Shown here piece by piece: positions 9,522 to 18,501 of a stretch of 64,000 nucleotides of DNA (positions within the stretch are counted from its first letter, which is position 1; each line of letters starts with the position of its first letter). Below the pieces are notes generated by a model. The model had not been told where the DNA came from. It did not search any database and saw nothing but the letters and a program-made list of their open reading frames with translations. Origin of the DNA: FEN-1297 sp964498065 (lineage in GTDB: Bacteria; Bacteroidota; Ignavibacteria; Ignavibacteriales; Ignavibacteriaceae). Location: positions 15,166 to 79,165 of the forward strand of contig CAZCFZ010000013.1 of assembly GCA_964498065.1 (NCBI GenBank), written 5' to 3'. The translations under genes and the position numbers were made by a program.

Positions 9522-11648
9522 TTATTTTAGTAACAACATTTTTTTAGTTTGAATATAATATCCTGCTTTAAGCTGATAGAAATATACTCCGCTTGAAAGT
9601 TTTGAAGCATTCCAATTTATTTCATAATTACCCGCTTTTTCTTCTTTGTTGATTAATGTTTCTATTTCTCGTCCTAGTATATCATATACTTTTATTGTTA
9701 CAGAGGATTGTTTTGGAATAGAATATTTTATCTTTGTTGTTGGATTAAAAGGGTTCGGATAATTTTGAAGAAGTAAATAATCATTAGGCAATGGTGAAGA
9801 GGATTCCTTTAAATCCACACCAAAAATTCCCCCGCTGTTACTTGTATGCAAAATTGTTCCTCCCTCTCCTACTATCCAGCCTGATGCGGTATCAATAAAA
9901 AATACGGATGTTAGAGTATTGGAAGCAACATTACTAAATTGATATTCCCAGGTAAAACCTCCGTCACTGCTGCGTGCAACTGTGCCTTTTTCACCCACTA
10001 CCCAGCCGTTGTTTTCGTCTACAAAATATATTGACATTAAACTTTCCAAACCTTGGATTTCAATCTGCTGCCAATTAGTTCCTCCATCAGTTGTTTTAAA
10101 TATTCTGCCTAAAATTGATGAAATCCATCCGTAGTTCTTGTTAATAAAATGAACTGAAGTAAACCTGAAATTTTGAGAAGAATTGGCATTCTGTTCAATC
10201 CAGTCTTCGCCACCGTTTGTAGTACTAAGTATAGTTGAAACATCCCCTACTGCCCAGCCTGTATTTTCATCTATAAAACAGACTCCCAAAAAATTACCTA
10301 TTGCCGGGTTGGATTGAGAAGCCCAGGTTGTGCCTCCATTAGTTGTATGAATAATTTTACCATAGTCTCCGACTGCCCATCCAAAATTTTCATTGACAAA
10401 ACTTAAAGAGTTTAAATCCGAAGTAGTCTGACTTGTCTGTGAATTCCAGGTCTCTCCGCTATTAATAGTATGAATAATTACTCCGTTTTTACCAACAGCC
10501 CACCCTTCATTAGTATTCACAAAGTCAACATCATTTAATAAAGCCGGAGCATCTTGTTTTTCCCAGTGAAGTCCGCCGTCTGTGGTATTTAAAATTAAAC
10601 CCTCATTGGTTCCCCATAATAAGTCCCCGCCTACTGCCCATCCATGGTATACATCAATGAAATCTGCAGATTGTATCCAATGTTGTGTTGCATTATTTTG
10701 TTTTATGAACTCAGATCCAAATCCTGTGTTTCTGAATATTACTCCATAATTAGCAACTGCAAAAATATTGTGGTATAAAGCCTGCCAGGTTACATCAAAA
10801 ATGGTATAATTAAATTCTGTATTTAAATGATTCCATGTTATGCCATAATCCGAAGTTTCTAAAATTGTTCCTTCGGATCCCACTGCATAAGCATAAGCTT
10901 CTATTCCTTTGGTATCAACATTATACAATGTAAAACCGAGTTCTTCATGTTCAACTTCCCAAGAGTTTCCATGATCGGTTGAATGTATAATAATACCCGA
11001 CTCACCACAGGCACGATAATATCCTGCTTCAACAAGATCAATTGAATATAGGGTCCATGAAGTTTTTGATGGATGAGAATTCCAGGTTGCTCCGCCATCT
11101 GTTGTACTGATAATTACGCCCTGCTCACCCGCTATCCATGCTTCATCGCAATCAAAGTGATCTATACAATTAAATCTTATTGTAAAAGGCAAGTCAAATA
11201 ATTCCCATGTCTCCCCGTCATCAGTAGTTTTCACAACTGTACCATTGCTGCCGCACATCCAGGTACAAGCCCCTTCGACAGAAGAGACAGAATAAAGATT
11301 TTCGGCAGTTCCACTGTTTTGTTCAATCCATGTTTCACCCCCATTATCTGTATAAAATATTTTACCTTCATTTCCTGCAATCCATCCCTTATTGGTAATT
11401 CCATTCATTACAATGCTATTTAAATTTACTTTGGTGTTTATATTAACTATTGACCAATTATTACCTTCATTTGTTGTATGAATTACTGTACCGAGATCCC
11501 CCACAGCCCATCCGACTGTTCCATTCATAATAATCGACTTAAGTGTGTTTCCCTGCGGTGTTGGATGCTGCCATTGCCATCCGTGTTGAGCGAGACCAAT
11601 ATTTATAAATAAAACTATCATTCCTATTAGAATAAATATTTTCTTCAT
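9522..11648 (-). CDS. T9SS-secreted Ycf48/BNR-like beta-propeller protein
   Basis: 708 aa with a signal peptide (residues 1-20, ending IGLAQ). The body is about 14 repeats of a GWAVGDxGTIxxTTNGGxTW pattern, the hallmark of Ycf48/BNR-like propellers, enough for two seven-bladed propellers. The C-terminal 80 residues are a T9SS sorting domain with NYPNPFNP, DILGREIETL and SGVYFYQLK. A GGAGG ribosome binding site lies 8 bp before the start. It leads a probable operon with the OmpA and the 1141-residue surface protein. Such proteins are common in Ignavibacteria-like genomes; the ligand is unknown. Confidence 0.87.
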   Translation of the reverse strand: MKKIFILIGMIVLFINIGLAQHGWQWQHPTPQGNTLKSIIMNGTVGWAVGDLGTVIHTTNEGNNWSIVNINTKVNLNSIVMNGITNKGWIAGNEGKIFYTDNGGETWIEQNSGTAENLYSVSSVEGACTWMCGSNGTVVKTTDDGETWELFDLPFTIRFNCIDHFDCDEAWIAGEQGVIISTTDGGATWNSHPSKTSWTLYSIDLVEAGYYRACGESGIIIHSTDHGNSWEVEHEELGFTLYNVDTKGIEAYAYAVGSEGTILETSDYGITWNHLNTEFNYTIFDVTWQALYHNIFAVANYGVIFRNTGFGSEFIKQNNATQHWIQSADFIDVYHGWAVGGDLLWGTNEGLILNTTDGGLHWEKQDAPALLNDVDFVNTNEGWAVGKNGVIIHTINSGETWNSQTSQTTSDLNSLSFVNENFGWAVGDYGKIIHTTNGGTTWASQSNPAIGNFLGVCFIDENTGWAVGDVSTILSTTNGGEDWIEQNANSSQNFRFTSVHFINKNYGWISSILGRIFKTTDGGTNWQQIEIQGLESLMSIYFVDENNGWVVGEKGTVARSSDGGFTWEYQFSNVASNTLTSVFFIDTASGWIVGEGGTILHTSNSGGIFGVDLKESSSPLPNDYLLLQNYPNPFNPTTKIKYSIPKQSSVTIKVYDILGREIETLINKEEKAGNYEINWNASKLSSGVYFYQLKAGYYIQTKKMLLLK

Positions 11649-11872
11649 TACGGTAACCTCCGTTGTTGAAGTTATTCTTAAAGAATTGTGCCTATTTATA
11701 TAAGATCAAATTTTAGGGGAAGAATTTCTCGAATAGAATATGACTAGTTCAATATTTTAAAAAGACCCCTTTATAAAATATCTGCTTAACATTTTAAAAT
11801 TTTCTGAAACTAAAGTCAATTATTAAGTAAAAATTTAGCGGGAGGAAACAATTTACGGTTATTAATAAAAAT

Positions 11873-13345
11873 TTACATCTCTATGATAATCTTTAACGGA
11901 TTTCCTTCATCTTCTGGTTTAATAAAATCATTTTGCCAAATATTCTCGGTAATGTTATTAAATTCATTTTCATAATTTAAAAGTTCATTGAAATAAGTTT
12001 TATCATTTAAAACTTTTTTTGCAGCTTCATCAACCGGTTCAGGATTTATTTTTTGCAGTAAATTATAGGTGATATCATAATGATCTCTAAATCCGCATGG
12101 AGCAATTAAATTATGTACTTCTTTGCCTTTTTTCTCAAAACCATATTCTCTCTGCCACTTGCGAATTTCCACCATAAGATCGGATTTTAAGGTATCATTA
12201 ATATTCCCGCCTTTAGCGTAAATCTGATTTATATTTAACTTTGAATAAGGATAGAAAACACACGGTGTAACATTGCCGTTCCAATCAATAGATATGTAGC
12301 CTCCGGGCCTTCCTCCGGCCAGACAGCCGCTTGAATAAATTCCTCCGTTCCAGAAGTCAGGCAAGAAAATATTTTTATCATGAATGATTTGTTTTTCTCT
12401 CTCAAACATCCATTTCCTTTGCTCGGGAGTTACCATTAGACTGAAATTTTTATCGGGACCAATCGGCATATATTGGAAAATCCATCCGTACAGAGCTCCC
12501 AATTTTTCAAAAAAGAAATTTAGGAATTCATCCGACAGAATTCTTTCAGCATTAGACCGGGTAGCGGTTAAAGCGATTCCAAACGGTACACCGGCTTTTC
12601 TTAAATTATCCATTGCTTCCAGAATTTTTTTAAAGACACCTTTTCCTCTTCTTTCATCCGTATCTTTTTCAAATCCTTCAAGTGAGACTGCCAGAGTAAT
12701 GTTGCCTGCTTCAGCAATCCGCTCGGCCTTTACCTTATTTATAAGAGTACCATTTGTGTAAATCATAAAATAATTTTCAGGATGAGCACAGCATAGGTCA
12801 ATAATATCTTTATCATTAGAATGCCACAAAAACGGTTCTCCGCCGGAAATTACGGTAAAGAATGAATCCCATAAATCGGTTTTTTCTTTTATTATTTTAT
12901 TAATAGTTTCATAATCGAGCTTTTCGGCTGCATTGGAGCTATTCTTAACAAAGCATCCTATACAATTTAAATTGCATTTTTTACAAGGATTGATTGTAAT
13001 AAATCCAGGAGGTTCGCATTTAAACTCTTCAACGAAGTCATCCCGACTTTTATTTCTGTTTTTAAGCATAATACGGCATATAAAAACATTAATTATTTTC
13101 TTTTTTACATTCGGGGAAATATTTTTATCGGTCAGAGCTTTTTGAAGGATAATAAGCAAGTCGGATAATATCTTATACCTTTCGTACCGGATTTCTTTAG
13201 TATAGAGGCTGCTTTTTTCTACTATTTTTTTATAAATATATGTATCAAAATTATAGGCAGTAACTTTTCTTAATATGTAATTTCTTAATAAGAAATTAAG
13301 ACACGAAGGAATTCTCTTCTTAAACTTACTTCTAATATTATTCAT
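11873..13345 (-). CDS. Radical SAM protein with SPASM-like C-terminal region
   Basis: 490 aa from an ATG at 13345. An AGGAGG site sits 6 bp before this ATG, so the in-frame TTG at 13372 is not used here. The radical SAM cluster motif C-x3-C-x2-C is at Cys124, Cys128 and Cys131 (CNLNCIGC). It is followed by an ISGGEPFLW glycine-rich SAM-binding segment. The C-terminal part has additional cysteines (SGCLAGGRPGG, TPCVFYP, APCGFRD) in the arrangement of a SPASM/twitch domain, which binds auxiliary 4Fe-4S clusters. The N-terminal 110 residues are helical and without known motif. The reaction is unknown. It points away from the siroheme genes; its relation to them is only positional. Confidence 0.82.
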   Translation of the reverse strand: MNNIRSKFKKRIPSCLNFLLRNYILRKVTAYNFDTYIYKKIVEKSSLYTKEIRYERYKILSDLLIILQKALTDKNISPNVKKKIINVFICRIMLKNRNKSRDDFVEEFKCEPPGFITINPCKKCNLNCIGCFVKNSSNAAEKLDYETINKIIKEKTDLWDSFFTVISGGEPFLWHSNDKDIIDLCCAHPENYFMIYTNGTLINKVKAERIAEAGNITLAVSLEGFEKDTDERRGKGVFKKILEAMDNLRKAGVPFGIALTATRSNAERILSDEFLNFFFEKLGALYGWIFQYMPIGPDKNFSLMVTPEQRKWMFEREKQIIHDKNIFLPDFWNGGIYSSGCLAGGRPGGYISIDWNGNVTPCVFYPYSKLNINQIYAKGGNINDTLKSDLMVEIRKWQREYGFEKKGKEVHNLIAPCGFRDHYDITYNLLQKINPEPVDEAAKKVLNDKTYFNELLNYENEFNNITENIWQNDFIKPEDEGNPLKIIIEM

Positions 13346-13718
13346 AATTAGCCTCCTGTTTTTGCAAAACAACGACGGCTTTTTTTATATTATTTTTCAG
13401 TTTAAATTTAGTTATTAACCAATGTTTATGTCACTATCTTCTGCTTAACTGTATTCAAAGTGTTTTTATCATATAGCCAATAAACTATTCAAACAATTAG
13501 AAATGATTATTGTCTAAGTATTTCAATTAATCGGAAGATCCTTTTTATTTTATATCTAATTACCTAGATAAATTTTCAAAATTAACATTCTATTTAAACG
13601 AAAATTCCTGCCGATTATTTAACTGTAATTTATGGGCAACACTAGGATTACAGAAAATCTTACACCTTTGTTTTTTTTGCCTAATTAATGAATCTTGATG
13701 TTGAGGTAGTATAATTTT
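13346..13718. other. Divergent intergenic region, no gene
   Basis: 373 bp between the minus-strand radical SAM gene and the plus-strand siroheme gene. It is very AT-rich and must hold the promoters for both directions. The AGGAGG site of the radical SAM gene lies at its left edge. No convincing sigma-70 promoter, hairpin, riboswitch or small ORF was seen. Confidence 0.5.
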
Positions 13719-14378
13719 ATGAAAAAAAATGCAAAATCGGGGTTTTTCCCAATTTTTATTAATCTAAATAAATTCCCTTGTTTAATAGTAGGCGGCGGAA
13801 AAGTTGCTTACAGGAAAGTACTATCCCTTCAAAATTTTAACGCAGATATTACCGTTATTTCCCCCAAAATTTGTAAGCAATTAAATGAATTGGCAAAAGT
13901 TAATAAAATAAGAATTATTAATAAATCATATTCAAAAGAACATATTAAGTATTTCAAAATAGTTATATGTGCTACAAATAATGAAAAAACAAATCAAACT
14001 GTATACAACGATTGTGTTAAAGAAGGTATTTTAATAAACGTTGTCGATGCTCCGGCTTTATGTGACTTTATTATGCCTGCTAATGTAAAGCGGGGAGATC
14101 TGACAATCGCAATTTCTTCTCAAGGTAAAGCCCCGTTTTATGTTAAAGAGATGAAGAAAAAACTGGAAGCAATTATTTCGCCCAAATATAGTGAAATTAT
14201 CCAATTGGCAAGTCAATTCAGAAATCATTTACTGTCAATCGGAAACGCAAAATCAGCACAAACTAAGGCAAAAATGTTCAGAAAATTTTCTTCAATTAAC
14301 TGGGAAAATATTTTAACCGAAAAAGGGAATAAAAATTCATACAAAGAAGTAGAAAAAATCTTAAATGAATTAGATTAA
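13719..14378 (+). CDS. Precorrin-2 dehydrogenase / sirohydrochlorin ferrochelatase (siroheme synthase N-terminal type)
   Basis: 219 aa. The N-terminal Rossmann motif LIVGGGKVAYRK (about residues 22-33) binds NAD; ITVISP and VICATNN follow, then the NVVDAPALCDFIMPA signature of CysG-N/Met8/SirC proteins and AISSQGKAP. It oxidises precorrin-2 to sirohydrochlorin and, in bifunctional members, inserts iron to give siroheme, the cofactor of DsrAB. The length fits a stand-alone SirC/Met8-type enzyme. It opens the plus-strand block that also contains the uroporphyrinogen methyltransferase, so the pathway is complete from uroporphyrinogen III. Whether it also has ferrochelatase activity cannot be told from sequence. 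Confidence 0.88.
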   Translation: MKKNAKSGFFPIFINLNKFPCLIVGGGKVAYRKVLSLQNFNADITVISPKICKQLNELAKVNKIRIINKSYSKEHIKYFKIVICATNNEKTNQTVYNDCVKEGILINVVDAPALCDFIMPANVKRGDLTIAISSQGKAPFYVKEMKKKLEAIISPKYSEIIQLASQFRNHLLSIGNAKSAQTKAKMFRKFSSINWENILTEKGNKNSYKEVEKILNELD

Positions 14379-14400
14379 TTATCTCTTAGAAAGAAGGGTT

Positions 14401-14988
14401 ATGGAAGACTCTAAAAAAATATTACGGGGGAAAATAATTTTTTCTTTTGTTGTAATATTAACTCTAATCCTTGGCAGCGGCGTTTTAGGCTGGATATTAA
14501 CGCAACGAATTGAGACAAGTAATAAAATAATAGATACAACCCATTTGTTCAAAGAAGCAGAACTTCAGCTAAGACGAGAAGAAAAAAATCTTTTAATCCG
14601 CGGATACTCAAGCGAAAGGTTTTTACAATGGCAAAAAGCAAAAGAAGATTTCCATCAAAGATTCGGTGAGTTAATCGGATTAAGCGCTCTTTCCAAGGAT
14701 GAAATAAGCAAAATAAAGATGAATAATACGATAATGTCTGAAACATATAATAAATTCTTCGATGAAATTAAAGCTGATAAATTGAATGATAACGGGAAAA
14801 CTCAATATGATGAACAATTTAAGAAAATCGGCAGAGAAACTCTTAATATTATAAACAACATATTATCAAAGGAGCAGGCTGCTGCTTCTAAAAATGATTC
14901 AGGGACTGACATTTTAATTTTGGTCTTTCTTGTAATATTTATTTCTACTGCTACTTTTTTAATAATTAATGTACTTAAGCATTTGTAG
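14401..14988 (+). CDS. Two-TM membrane protein resembling an orphan chemoreceptor ligand domain
   Basis: 195 aa, preceded by a GAAGG site. One membrane segment at about residues 10-33 and another at about 168-191 enclose a charged, helical extracytoplasmic region of about 135 residues (ELQLRREEKNLLIRG). The layout resembles the periplasmic four-helix ligand domain of chemoreceptors or sensor kinases (the RREEKNLLIRG stretch is typical), but there is no HAMP, kinase or signalling domain after the second segment. It sits between the two siroheme genes in the same direction with gaps of 22 and 35 bp. Function unknown; it could sense a ligand for a partner protein. Confidence 0.6.
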   Translation: MEDSKKILRGKIIFSFVVILTLILGSGVLGWILTQRIETSNKIIDTTHLFKEAELQLRREEKNLLIRGYSSERFLQWQKAKEDFHQRFGELIGLSALSKDEISKIKMNNTIMSETYNKFFDEIKADKLNDNGKTQYDEQFKKIGRETLNIINNILSKEQAAASKNDSGTDILILVFLVIFISTATFLIINVLKHL

Positions 14989-15023
14989 ATATAATGTAAA
15001 ATATTTTAAAAAGAGTTATAAAA

Positions 15024-16346
15024 ATGGAATTTGGTAAAGTTTATATAATAGGTGCGGGCCCCGGAGACCCGGGACTTATAACCGTGAAGGCTTTGGATAA
15101 ATTAAAACAGGCTGATGTTGTCGTGTACGATAGATTAATAAATAATGACCTTTTATCGTATAGCAAAAAAGACTGCGAAAAAATTTTCGTCGGCAAAGAA
15201 TCAGGTTTTCATTTAATTGAACAGGAAAACATAACTAATATCTTAATTCATAAATCAAAACTTGGTTACACTGTTGTAAGATTAAAAGGCGGAAATCCGT
15301 TTGTCTTCGGTAGAGGTTCCGAAGAGGCAAGCGCTTTAAAATCAGCAGGAATTGAATTCGAAATTATACCGGGAATAACTTCAGGACTTTCAGTTCCTAT
15401 TTACAGCGGAATTCCGATAACGCAAAGAGGATTAATTACGCAATGCGTGCTTATTACCGCTCATGAATGTCCGGATAAACCGGAAACTCAAGTCGACTGG
15501 GAGATGCTGGCAAAGTTAAAAAACACATCTCTTATAATTTATATGGGTGCATCAAGAATAGAAAGAATTTCCAGTGAGCTGATAAAAAATGGAATGGACC
15601 CTGCAATGCCTGCTGCTGTTATGGAAAACGGTACTCTTCCAAATCAAAGAACAATTACGGCAAGGCTTGACTCAATTGCAGAAGAATATAAAAAAACAAA
15701 CCTGCATCCTCCGGTAATTATTATGATAAGTCCTACCGTATTATTGAGAGATGAAGTTTCATGGTTTGAAAAAAGGCCTTTGTTTAATAAAAGGATAGTC
15801 GTAATAGGTGAATGGGATAAATCTACTGAATTAAATAATGTTATTTATGATTCGGGCGGAGAAGTATTAACATTTCCGTTTAATCCTAATCCTGAAAATA
15901 CATGGGAAACCGTTTCATCATTTAATGGGGCAAAACCTAATTACAAATTTCCAAACACTAATAGTGAATTTGAACATAATTTAAAATATAAATCAAATGG
16001 ATACAATTTAACGACTGAAATTTGTAAGGATATTAATGATGAAATACCGGGACAAGCAAGCACTTTTAATTATGAAAAAGAAAGTGAGCTCATAAAAGAT
16101 ATCGGGGAAAACGGCGCAGATGTTTTTATTTTTACTTCAAAACATGCTGTTCAATATTTCTTTAATGTTTATGGATCTGAAATTGTCATGCTGCATTTAA
16201 AAACCAATTTATCTTTAGCATTAGAAGAATCCGCAGCCGATGCTTTAATTAAAAAAGGATTAATAAAAGTTAAACTCATTTATGATAACAATGTTAAGGG
16301 AATCTACGACTCTATCTGTAATTCTATTAACCAAAGTAAAGAATGA
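15024..16346 (+). CDS. Uroporphyrinogen-III C-methyltransferase fused to a HemD-like domain
   Basis: 440 aa. Residues 1-245 are a SUMT (CobA/CysG-C) domain: VYIIGAGPGDPGLIT, VVVYDRL, VRLKGGNPFVFGRG, PGITSGLSVP, GIPITQRG and TLPNQRT are all present. This part methylates uroporphyrinogen III twice to precorrin-2. Residues about 255-440 are divergent, with only the general pattern of uroporphyrinogen-III synthase (GEWDKSTELNNVI near the start, IFTSKHAVQYFFNVYG later), as in CobA-HemD fusions of many anaerobes. It overlaps the first TSUP gene by 4 bp (ATGA), which indicates co-transcription of siroheme and transporter genes. The first domain is certain; activity of the HemD half is not. Confidence 0.88.
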   Translation: MEFGKVYIIGAGPGDPGLITVKALDKLKQADVVVYDRLINNDLLSYSKKDCEKIFVGKESGFHLIEQENITNILIHKSKLGYTVVRLKGGNPFVFGRGSEEASALKSAGIEFEIIPGITSGLSVPIYSGIPITQRGLITQCVLITAHECPDKPETQVDWEMLAKLKNTSLIIYMGASRIERISSELIKNGMDPAMPAAVMENGTLPNQRTITARLDSIAEEYKKTNLHPPVIIMISPTVLLRDEVSWFEKRPLFNKRIVVIGEWDKSTELNNVIYDSGGEVLTFPFNPNPENTWETVSSFNGAKPNYKFPNTNSEFEHNLKYKSNGYNLTTEICKDINDEIPGQASTFNYEKESELIKDIGENGADVFIFTSKHAVQYFFNVYGSEIVMLHLKTNLSLALEESAADALIKKGLIKVKLIYDNNVKGIYDSICNSINQSKE

Positions 16347-17392
16347 ATATATTTAGCATTTATTTACCTGTTGTAGGAATTCACTTTAATATTTTGTTAT
16401 TAATTTTAATTGGATTTTGTGTGGGGGTTATAGCAGGATTTTTTGGTGAAGGAGGGGGTTGGTTTGTTACACCTGCATTAAATATTTTCGGATTTCCGAT
16501 GGCTTTTGCAATAGGGACCTGTCTTACAAATATTTTCGGCCAATCAATTGTAGCGGCAAAAAAACATCATAAGATGGGAAACATTGATTGGAAATTAGGT
16601 ATTATTTCCATTACTGTTTCCATTATAGGCTTTCAAATAGGTTCTGAAGTTGTTCTTGCTTTGGAAAAAACAGGAAATGCAGGAATAATTATTAGATGGT
16701 GTTACGTTTTGTTTTTATTCGGTCTGGGCGGATTTATGTCATATGATTATTTTGTTTTACAGAAGAGACAAATTGATGATGAGATAAATTCTGACGACAC
16801 TCAATTATCCGAAGTAAAGCCGTACAGGAATAAAATCGCAGTGAGATTACATGAAATAAAAATTCCTCCGATGATATCATTCCCTATCTCGCAAATCGAA
16901 TCCGTTTCACTTTGGATTATCATATCAATTTTTTTATTTACCGGTTTTTTTTCAGGATTACTCGGCATAGGCGGTGGTTTTATAATTATGCCTACACTTA
17001 TTTATTTAATCGGTCTTCCAACTGTAATTGCAGTTGGAACAAGTTTAATTACAGTTTTATTTAGCTCTGCGTACGGATGTCTTATTTATGCAATTAACGG
17101 CAGAGTGGAAATATTAGCGGCATTTATTCTGTTAATCGGTGCTTCCGTTGGAGCTCAAATCGGTGCAACGGCAGTCAGGTACATTAAAGGTTACGGAATC
17201 AGGCTGCTATTTGCCTTCATGATTGTGTTTGCCGGTTTATCAGTAATAGCAGAACAATTTTTTAAGATGACCGGCCGAACACTTTTCCAAACTTTTGCGG
17301 AAATTATTTTAATGGGTACCGCAGTTATAATGACTTCTATAATTATCGGCAAACTAATTATAGAATCAAAAAAGAAGGTAAAAAAAGGCTAA
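16343..17392 (+). CDS. TauE/SafE (TSUP) family permease, tandem copy 1
   Basis: 349 aa, multi-pass membrane protein with two homologous halves, each with a glycine-rich motif: GFFGEGGGWFVTPAL near residue 33 and SGLLGIGGGFIIMP in the second half, separated by a charged loop. TSUP proteins carry sulfur-containing anions such as sulfite, sulfate, thiosulfate or sulfoacetate. This is the most divergent copy at the first motif: Glu36 replaces the Val found in the other four, and the tripeptide after AIGT is CLT. Its start overlaps the stop of the uroporphyrinogen methyltransferase by 4 bp. The position beside sulfate reduction genes suggests sulfate or sulfite transport, but the direction is unknown. 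Confidence 0.88.
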   Translation: MNIFSIYLPVVGIHFNILLLILIGFCVGVIAGFFGEGGGWFVTPALNIFGFPMAFAIGTCLTNIFGQSIVAAKKHHKMGNIDWKLGIISITVSIIGFQIGSEVVLALEKTGNAGIIIRWCYVLFLFGLGGFMSYDYFVLQKRQIDDEINSDDTQLSEVKPYRNKIAVRLHEIKIPPMISFPISQIESVSLWIIISIFLFTGFFSGLLGIGGGFIIMPTLIYLIGLPTVIAVGTSLITVLFSSAYGCLIYAINGRVEILAAFILLIGASVGAQIGATAVRYIKGYGIRLLFAFMIVFAGLSVIAEQFFKMTGRTLFQTFAEIILMGTAVIMTSIIIGKLIIESKKKVKKG

Positions 17393-17421
17393 ATCAAAGA
17401 ATTTAATTAACTGATTGAAAT

Positions 17422-18456
17422 ATGAATATTTTTAATATTTATTTACCTGTTGCAGGAATTCATTTTAATTTATTGTTATTACTTTTAATCGGCTTCTGTG
17501 TTGGTGTAATCGGAGGATTCTTCGGCGTTGGGGGCGGTTGGTTGGTAACACCGGCACTAAATATTTTCGGCTTTCATATGGCTTTTGCAATTGGAACCGG
17601 CCTCGCAAATATTTTCGGACAGTCTTTCGGAGCAATAAAGAAACATCAGAAAATGGGGAATATAGATTGGAAGTTGGGGCTTATATCAATTGCTACTTCT
17701 ATCATCGGCTTTGAACTTGGTTCTAGAGTTGTAATTGCCCTAGAAAAAGCCGGTGACGTAGGCACTATTATCCGGTGGTGTTATGTTGTTTTTTTAGCGG
17801 GACTCGGGATATTTATGTTTTACGATTATTTCGTATTATATCAAAAAAGACTTAAACAGTTAAAAGAAGAATCATCAGGTACTAAATTAAAAAATAATCA
17901 TAACGGAATTTCTGAAAAACTTCATAATATAAATATTCCGCCAATGATTTCTTTTCCTTCTTCAAATATCGAGGCTGTTTCTTTATGGATTATCTTATCT
18001 GTCTTTTTATTCACTGGTTTTCTTTCCGGTCTTTTAGGTATAGGCGGCGGATTTATTATTATGCCTGCACTGGTATATTTAATTGGGCTTCCAACTATAA
18101 TTGCGGTAGGAACTAGTTTAATAACAGTCTTCTTTAGTTCGGCTTTCGGATGCCTTGTTTATGCTATGGATGGAAGGGTCGAATTACTTGCAGCGGCCGT
18201 CATGCTAGTGGGATCTTCAATTGGGGCAACAATAGGAGCAACTGCAGTAAAATACATCAAGGGTTATGGTATTAGATTGTTATTTGCCATTATGATAGTC
18301 TTTACAAGTTTTTCAGTTATTACCGAACAATTCTACAAAATGACTACTAAACCTCTTTTTCAATCTTTTTCGGGAATCATATTAATTGGAACAGCATTAA
18401 CTATGACGGTGATAATTATTGCTAAACTGGTAATCGAGTATAAAAAGGAAGATTAA
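17422..18456 (+). CDS. TauE/SafE (TSUP) family permease, tandem copy 2
   Basis: 344 aa, clearly paralogous to the neighbouring copies along its full length. The first half has GFFGVGGGWLVTPAL and AIGT followed by GLA (residues 60-62); the second half has SGLLGIGGGFIIMPAL and VGT followed by SLI. The central hydrophilic loop (LKQLKEESSGTKLKNN) is where the copies differ most. It follows copy 1 by 29 bp in the same direction. The family transports small sulfur oxyanions and organosulfonates; the substrate here is inferred only from context. Confidence 0.88.
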   Translation: MNIFNIYLPVAGIHFNLLLLLLIGFCVGVIGGFFGVGGGWLVTPALNIFGFHMAFAIGTGLANIFGQSFGAIKKHQKMGNIDWKLGLISIATSIIGFELGSRVVIALEKAGDVGTIIRWCYVVFLAGLGIFMFYDYFVLYQKRLKQLKEESSGTKLKNNHNGISEKLHNINIPPMISFPSSNIEAVSLWIILSVFLFTGFLSGLLGIGGGFIIMPALVYLIGLPTIIAVGTSLITVFFSSAFGCLVYAMDGRVELLAAAVMLVGSSIGATIGATAVKYIKGYGIRLLFAIMIVFTSFSVITEQFYKMTTKPLFQSFSGIILIGTALTMTVIIIAKLVIEYKKED

Positions 18457-18501
18457 ATAAAAGTTTTATAATTAAAAGGGAACATTTAACAAAAGTACAA
18501 A

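Noticed and set aside
12384..12761. Plus-strand open frame of 125 codons
   Set aside because: It is antisense to the radical SAM gene, whose motifs and ribosome binding site are clear.
13695..13715. TTGATG and TATAAT just before the precorrin-2 dehydrogenase gene
   Set aside because: The hexamers are only 9 bp apart and the -10 ends 3 bp before the ATG, so they cannot act as its promoter.
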